From Nonlabens antarcticus (lineage in GTDB: Bacteria > Bacteroidota > Bacteroidia > Flavobacteriales > Flavobacteriaceae), in assembly GCF_015356755.1 (NCBI RefSeq), contig NZ_JADFCO010000059.1:1-64000 (forward strand): a DNA stretch of 64,000 nucleotides, read 5' to 3'. Numbering within the stretch: position 1 is the first letter of the stretch; each line of letters begins with the position of its first letter. A program made the position numbers and the translations under genes. Positions 59,502-64,000 of the stretch are shown here, piece after piece. The notes beneath the pieces were generated by a model. The model had not been told where the DNA came from and made no database searches. It was given only the letters and a program-made list of their open reading frames with translations.

Positions 59502-62462
59502 TTATAGTGAGACATTAATACCAAATAGAAACGTTTTTGGTATTGGAATTTCCTGATCTACCCTACCGGATAAACCTGCTTCTGGATCACGCTCTAAACG
59601 ATCATCTTTACGATAAGTAGCAAGATTTGATCCTCTTAGGTAAACTCGCATTGAGCGCAATTTGACCTTGTCTAACAATGCTTCTTGAAAGTCATAGGAT
59701 AATTCAATATCACGCAACCTAAGGTACGTACCATCATAAATAAATCTACTAGAAGAGGAGCTAGACGGTGAACCGTTTCCATATACAAAAGCAGGAACAT
59801 CAGTCACATCACCAGGGTTCTGCCATCTGCGATCGTAGGTGCCCCTATTTACGTTACCAGAATCAGATAACCTTCTAGACCCATCAGAGTTTGTAAACCT
59901 CGCCCAGGTGTCATAAATAAGTCCACCATGCCTGTAATACAAATTAACTGAAAGCCCTACACCCTGATAGCTAAAGGAATTTCTTAACCCTGCCGTCCAG
60001 TCTGGAGTAGAGGATCCTATAATAGCTTGGTCTGCCTGAGCATAATCATAGGTCGTCGCACTTCTTGTTCCATCGGTATAGAATAAAGCTCTACCGTTAG
60101 CTGGATCTACACCAGCATAAACCGGGAGATAAAATGTATTAACGTCTTCCCCAACGGCCGTCAAACTGGTAGCTCCTAAAATGGGTATATTATCGTTACC
60201 TAATTCAGTAACTTCATTTTCGTTCTTAGTAAAATTGAGGTTTGTCGTCCATTCAAAGCCATTGTTTTGACTCACAATATTTCTAGACTTAATTGATAAT
60301 TCTACACCTCTATTTAAAATCGCTCCTATATTTCCAGGAACTGTGGTGTCTCCATTACTAGCACTTACAGGGAAGTTATCTCTTAACAAATCTTGATTGT
60401 CTTGCCTGTAGAAATTCAATGATCCTTGAATGCGGTTTCTTATAAAAGCAAAATCAAGACCTATATCAATATTACTTTGTGTTTCCCATTTAATATCAGG
60501 GTTTCCAAAGCTAGAAAAAAACCGCCCAGGTTGCCCATTGTATTCTGTCGCAGAGAAAATTGATATAAAATTACTTTGACCAATATTTGCGTTACCTACC
60601 TGTCCAAAACTGCTTCTTAACTTCAAATCATCTATCCAGTCTACATCAGACATAAAATCTTCCTTAGCCAGATTCCAACCTAAACCAACAGAATAAAAAG
60701 TTCCAAAGCGGTTGTTTGGACCAAAAACATTGGCTCCATCCCGTCTTATTGAGAAACTAGCAAGATATTTACTGTCGTAGGCATATTCTGCATTTGCAAA
60801 TACAGAGTTAAAACCAGCAATACCTTTACTCGTAGAAGCATCAGATGGTACTGCTGCGTTTGCTAGATCTTCAAATCCATTTAGGATATTTTCTGCAGAA
60901 AGCGAGCTAAACTTATTTCTAGTTCTAATAACTTCATAACCAGCAAACGCGTCCAATTCATGAACATCATTCCATTTACGATTGAAAACCAGTAGATTCC
61001 TCCAGTTCCAAGTAAATAAGAAGTTACTGGTCTGTGAACCATCTCCTAGCTCTCTAGCATCACCAAAACCTTTTGGACGTCTTGTGAAATTATCGACAAA
61101 ACTATAATTCAATGCAATTTCAGATCGGACAGTTAAGAAATCAAATAGATCATACTCTGCATTAGTGCTTAGAACCGCACGATAATCAATGTTTCTTCTG
61201 ATCTCTTGCTCTGCTTGTGCTATAGGATTGTGTGTATTGTTGAATCCAAAATTAAAAGTTCCATCTTCATTATACGGACTGATATCTGGTCTTATACGAT
61301 AGATGGCTCGGACTGGATTAGCAAATGCTCCTCCGTCAGGACGAACGTTCATAATGTTTTTAGCAAGAGATATTCTAGGACTCAATCTAAATCTTTCTCC
61401 TCCTTTAATGTCCATGTTCAAACGAACGTTCATACGTTCATTACTACTAGCTATGATTGTTCCTTCTGTTTTCTGATAACCACCAGATAAATAGTAGGTC
61501 GCATTATCACCACCACCACTTAAGGATACATTGTGTTCTTGATAAGTACCTCTTTGAGTCAGTAATCCATACCAATCTGTATTAGTATTAGGATCAAACC
61601 CATTGTCTGTTAAGAATGTTAAGGCACTAGCACTATCAGGACGCAATCCTGCGTTTACAACTCCCTCTTGCAGCAATTCCTGAAGCTCTGGCGTACCCAA
61701 AGGTTTATTCTTATCTGCTGTTGATGGATCTGAATACCCAACGTTTGAACTGAAACTTACTCTCATTTCTCCGCTTCTTCCTTTTTTAGTAGTTATAACA
61801 ATAACTCCATTAGCAGCTCTCGTTCCATAAATAGCTAGTCCTGCTGCATCTTTAAGAATTTGAAGAGAGGCAACATCGTTAGGATTAATTTGAGCGATTA
61901 ATTGTGCGTCATCTGTCTGAAATCCATCTATAACATATAAAGGTGAGGACCCTTGGAATGTTCCAATACCTCTAATATTTATACTAGGTGTTGAACCTGG
62001 TTGTCCCGTAGAAGAAACAACATTTAGCCCACTAGCTGCACCTTGAAGACTTTCTATCAGGGAAGCTCTAGGAGCTCCAGCAACCTCATCAACATCTACA
62101 ATTTGAGTTGCGCTTGTCGAGCGTGATTTTTCGATCTGGGAATAACCTGTGATAATAATTTTATCCAGTTCATTAAGCGATTCTGAAAACGTAACATTTA
62201 TTTCAGTTTTATCACCCACTACTACCTCAGCAGATTGATATCCTACATAGGAAAACAAGAGAACATCCGTACTCGATGCTTGAAGCTGGTATTTACCGTC
62301 AAAATCGGTAGAGACTCCGTTTGAAGTATTTTTAATAGAAACAGTAGCTCCTAATACCGGTAATCCATCAGGTCCGGTGACCTGTCCATTTACTGTCCTG
62401 ACCTGGGCAAAAACCGCGCTAGTAAGGAAGAAAAGAATCAATAGCAAAGTAAAGTTCTTCAT
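59502..62462 (-). CDS. SusC/RagA-family TonB-dependent transporter
   Basis: A 986-aa outer-membrane transporter. Signal peptide (cleavage near 19, SAVFA-Q), CarboxypepD_reg-like domain (~22-105, RTVNGQVTGPDGLPVLGATVSIKNTSNGVSTDFDGKYQL), a TonB-like box region, plug (SLIESLQGAASGLNVVSSTGQPGSTPSINIRGIGTF ~135-170; LYVIDGFQTDD) and a 22-strand barrel ending in PKTFLFGINVSL. The ligand is unknown. First gene of the susC-susD-lipoprotein operon. Confidence 0.96.
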   Translation of the reverse strand: MKNFTLLLILFFLTSAVFAQVRTVNGQVTGPDGLPVLGATVSIKNTSNGVSTDFDGKYQLQASSTDVLLFSYVGYQSAEVVVGDKTEINVTFSESLNELDKIIITGYSQIEKSRSTSATQIVDVDEVAGAPRASLIESLQGAASGLNVVSSTGQPGSTPSINIRGIGTFQGSSPLYVIDGFQTDDAQLIAQINPNDVASLQILKDAAGLAIYGTRAANGVIVITTKKGRSGEMRVSFSSNVGYSDPSTADKNKPLGTPELQELLQEGVVNAGLRPDSASALTFLTDNGFDPNTNTDWYGLLTQRGTYQEHNVSLSGGGDNATYYLSGGYQKTEGTIIASSNERMNVRLNMDIKGGERFRLSPRISLAKNIMNVRPDGGAFANPVRAIYRIRPDISPYNEDGTFNFGFNNTHNPIAQAEQEIRRNIDYRAVLSTNAEYDLFDFLTVRSEIALNYSFVDNFTRRPKGFGDARELGDGSQTSNFLFTWNWRNLLVFNRKWNDVHELDAFAGYEVIRTRNKFSSLSAENILNGFEDLANAAVPSDASTSKGIAGFNSVFANAEYAYDSKYLASFSIRRDGANVFGPNNRFGTFYSVGLGWNLAKEDFMSDVDWIDDLKLRSSFGQVGNANIGQSNFISIFSATEYNGQPGRFFSSFGNPDIKWETQSNIDIGLDFAFIRNRIQGSLNFYRQDNQDLLRDNFPVSASNGDTTVPGNIGAILNRGVELSIKSRNIVSQNNGFEWTTNLNFTKNENEVTELGNDNIPILGATSLTAVGEDVNTFYLPVYAGVDPANGRALFYTDGTRSATTYDYAQADQAIIGSSTPDWTAGLRNSFSYQGVGLSVNLYYRHGGLIYDTWARFTNSDGSRRLSDSGNVNRGTYDRRWQNPGDVTDVPAFVYGNGSPSSSSSSRFIYDGTYLRLRDIELSYDFQEALLDKVKLRSMRVYLRGSNLATYRKDDRLERDPEAGLSGRVDQEIPIPKTFLFGINVSL

Positions 62463-62662
62463 GAGAGTTGATTTTTTATGTTAGTCAAGCAATGAAATTA
62501 TAATAAATTTATCAATAATTGATGTTTTAAGTTAAAATATACTTAATATAATAATTATTTAATGGTTGTTTGCTTAGAAATTAACTACCATACTACTCAA
62601 ATTTGATTTGATCCTTATTAAACGGTAGTTGTAAAATATTTTTAAATATTTCATTAGAAGAC

Positions 62663-62692
62663 TTGCCAGTTTTAAAATGCTAGGTATATTTG
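62663..62692 (+). promoter_or_regulatory. Promoter of tRNA-Asp
   Basis: TTG (62663-62665) and TATATTTG (62685-62692), with 19 bases between, match the Bacteroidota TTTG/TAnnTTTG promoter. The tRNA starts 46 bases after the -7 element. Confidence 0.6.
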
Positions 62693-62738
62693 CATCCGCT
62701 AACGTAGAAATGTGGTAGCGGAGTTCTTTTAAGAACAC

Positions 62739-62812
62739 GGTCTGGTAGTTCAGCTGGTTAGAATACCTGCCTGTCACGCAGGGGGTCGCGGGTTCGAGTC
62801 CCGTCCAGACCG
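62739..62812 (+). tRNA. tRNA-Asp (anticodon GTC)
   Basis: A 74-base cloverleaf: acceptor GGTCTGG/CCAGACC, anticodon stem CCTGC/GCAGG with loop CTGTCAC (anticodon GTC at 62773-62775), T arm CGGG-TTCGAGT-CCCG, discriminator G. The CCA end is not encoded. It is the likely integration target of the element whose integrase starts 230 bases downstream. Confidence 0.96.
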
Positions 62813-62837
62813 CTAAATGGGAAATCAAATTTCCTCA

Positions 62838-62870
62838 AAACCTTGTAAATCTTATGATTTGCAAGGTTTT
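62838..62870 (+). terminator. Terminator after tRNA-Asp
   Basis: A 14-bp stem with one mismatch, AAACCTTG.AAATC and its complement around TTAT, with a T-rich tail (TTTTATGTTTTT). Confidence 0.7.
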
Positions 62871-62927
62871 ATGTTTTTAGGGCAATCATATAATTTCATA
62901 TCATTTGCATCTAAAAGGTCACAAATC

Positions 62928-62961
62928 GTCAACATATTTTTTTATCTGCGATTATGTTGAC
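62928..62961. repeat. Inverted repeat GTCAACAT/ATGTTGAC
   Basis: Two perfect 8-base arms 18 bases apart between tRNA-Asp and the integrase start, followed by a further TTGAC at 62965-62969. It may be an integrase arm-binding site or an operator; this is only a suggestion from position. Confidence 0.5.
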
Positions 62962-63042
62962 AGATTGACGTAACTTACTGGTGTTAGTATAGTTGATTTG
63001 ACTTTCGTCTCACTAAATGTTTAATCATTAAAGACGACAATT

Positions 63043-64000
63043 ATGCGAACTTCATCAACATTTTCAATATTGTTTTGGGTGTACGGAAAACGTGCTGTAA
63101 ACAACAAAGCAAATATCTACATTCGGGTTACCTTAAACGGTAAACGTGTCAACATTAGTCTCAAGAAGAAAATCAATATTTCTACTTGGGATGAAAAACT
63201 ACAAAGAGCAAGTGGGACCGATAAGGATTCCCGTATTCTCAATCTTTACTTGAACGAAGTACAATCAAAAGTATATAGGATTTACGAAGATTTCAAGAGG
63301 GATGAAGTGCCTTTCACTTCCCAAATGGTCAAAGCCAAATTTTTAGGCGAAGATAAAACACGTTTTTCCTTTCAAAACCTTGTTGATTACTACAATGAAA
63401 AGATGCAACATAAGTTGCATAGGAATACGATGGGTCAATATAAGACCAGTCAACGTTATATGATGGAATATATTCTAAAGGAATACAAACTGACAGACAT
63501 CCCACTTTTCAATCTTGAATATGGTTTTATCGTGGGCTTTGAAGATTTTCTTCGGTCGTATGTACCTAAAAGCGGACAATCTAAAATTGGCAATAATACC
63601 GCAATGAAGCATATTAAGCGTTTACGCAGAATGGTTACTCTTGCCTATCGGATGAAATGGATTGAAAGAGACCCGTTTGTCAATTTTAAAATGAAAATTG
63701 AAAAGAAAGAACGTGGTTTCCTTACAGATTTTGAATTATTAAGTATTGAAGATTTGTCTTCTTCCATAGAGCGTCTTATGGTTGTGAAAGATTTATTTGT
63801 TTTTAGTTGTTACACCGGTATTTCTTATGTTGACATTGTACAATTAAATGAAGATAATATTGTAATGGGTATAGATGGTAGTCCTTGGATAATGGCCGAA
63901 AGAGTAAAAACAGGTGCACCATTCAAAATTCCACTATTACCCAAAGCTGCAATCTTAATAGATAAATACAAAGACCATTATAGAACCAATGACACATCCA
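63043..64000 (+). CDS. Tyrosine integrase, partial (runs off the window)
   Basis: The frame is open from ATG 63043 to the window edge, 319 codons so far. It has the Bacteroidota integrase layout: an N-terminal Arm-DNA-bind domain (YGKRAVNNKANIYIRVTLNGKRVNISLKKKINISTWDEK, ~14-52), a SAM-like core-binding domain (~105-200) and the start of the catalytic domain. The box I region reads SCYTGISYVDIVQL, with Ser at the position of the usual catalytic Arg. IntDOT of CTnDOT also has Ser at this position. It faces away from tRNA-Asp and is probably the left end of an integrated element. Confidence 0.9.
   Translation, partial: MRTSSTFSILFWVYGKRAVNNKANIYIRVTLNGKRVNISLKKKINISTWDEKLQRASGTDKDSRILNLYLNEVQSKVYRIYEDFKRDEVPFTSQMVKAKFLGEDKTRFSFQNLVDYYNEKMQHKLHRNTMGQYKTSQRYMMEYILKEYKLTDIPLFNLEYGFIVGFEDFLRSYVPKSGQSKIGNNTAMKHIKRLRRMVTLAYRMKWIERDPFVNFKMKIEKKERGFLTDFELLSIEDLSSSIERLMVVKDLFVFSCYTGISYVDIVQLNEDNIVMGIDGSPWIMAERVKTGAPFKIPLLPKAAILIDKYKDHYRTNDTS

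Noticed and set aside
62574-62828. 84-aa minus-strand frame across tRNA-Asp
   Set aside because: It is antisense to the tRNA. Frames reading LEPATPCVTGRYSNQL are typical artefacts from tRNA genes.

Overview
The window reads as chromosomal DNA of a marine member of the Flavobacteriaceae (Bacteroidota). The evidence is a complete Na+-translocating NQR operon, type IX secretion genes (Plug/DUF5103, PorT), a SusC/SusD pair, Bacteroidota-type -7 promoter elements (TAnnTTTG), AT-rich DNA and many Bacteroidota families (DUF3667, DUF4174, DUF6263, TIGR04282/TIGR04283, YpdA). A Nonlabens/Dokdonia-like genus is a guess, not shown by the sequence.

Layout. 0-6.4 kb: nqrABCDEF on the minus strand. 6.5-11.2 kb: T9SS Plug protein, a DUF3667 membrane protein broken by one in-frame TAG, apaG and pruA. 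11.2-13.5 kb: a duplication scar. Decayed 3' ends of rsmG and pruA, and second copies of the pruA terminator and a large palindrome, surround a DUF6263 gene ahead of intact rsmG. 13.6-18.2 kb: an aminotransferase, a repeat-rich gap, and the K+ uptake pair trkH-trkA. 18.3-25.2 kb: housekeeping block ubiE/menG, porT, a SpoU-type RNA methyltransferase, a BamA/TamA-like outer membrane protein, fbaA, and an accD without the usual zinc-finger cysteines. 25.2-28.8 kb: three tandem paralogous secreted proteins between two 90-bp direct repeats. 28.9-31.7 kb: rpsO and pnp. 31.9-34.5 kb: an AT-rich accessory islet with two unknown secreted proteins, a YefM-YoeB module and a small membrane protein. 34.6-41.7 kb: rpe, DUF4174, ypdA, an SDR enzyme, and a membrane Fe-S protein paired with a flavoprotein. 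41.9-47.7 kb: DUF547, a Phd/Doc-like toxin-antitoxin pair, a GH113-like lipoprotein, a 47-aa DUF2256 protein, an M1 peptidase and an HD hydrolase. 47.9-51.0 kb: TIGR04282, PNP, DUF547 and TIGR04283, a set seen in arsenosugar loci, here without ArsM/ArsS nearby. 51.2-56.9 kb: ruvC, a flippase-like protein plus glycosyltransferase, TPR and lipoprotein genes, a HAD phosphatase. 57.0-62.5 kb: a SusC/SusD/lipoprotein uptake operon. 62.7 kb to the end: tRNA-Asp followed by a tyrosine integrase that runs off the window, probably the left end of an integrated element.

The most striking signal is a perfect palindrome, GCTTTCGCGAAAGC (usually CGCTTTCGCGAAAGCG). It occurs 15 times, plus one near-copy, between 2.9 and 56.4 kb, about once per 4 kb, both between genes and inside coding sequence. 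Inside genes it is read in all three possible frames (AFAKA, RFRES, LSRK), and in two genes it forms the signal-peptidase region of a signal peptide. It is absent from the last 7.6 kb, which contains the SusCD genes and the integrase.
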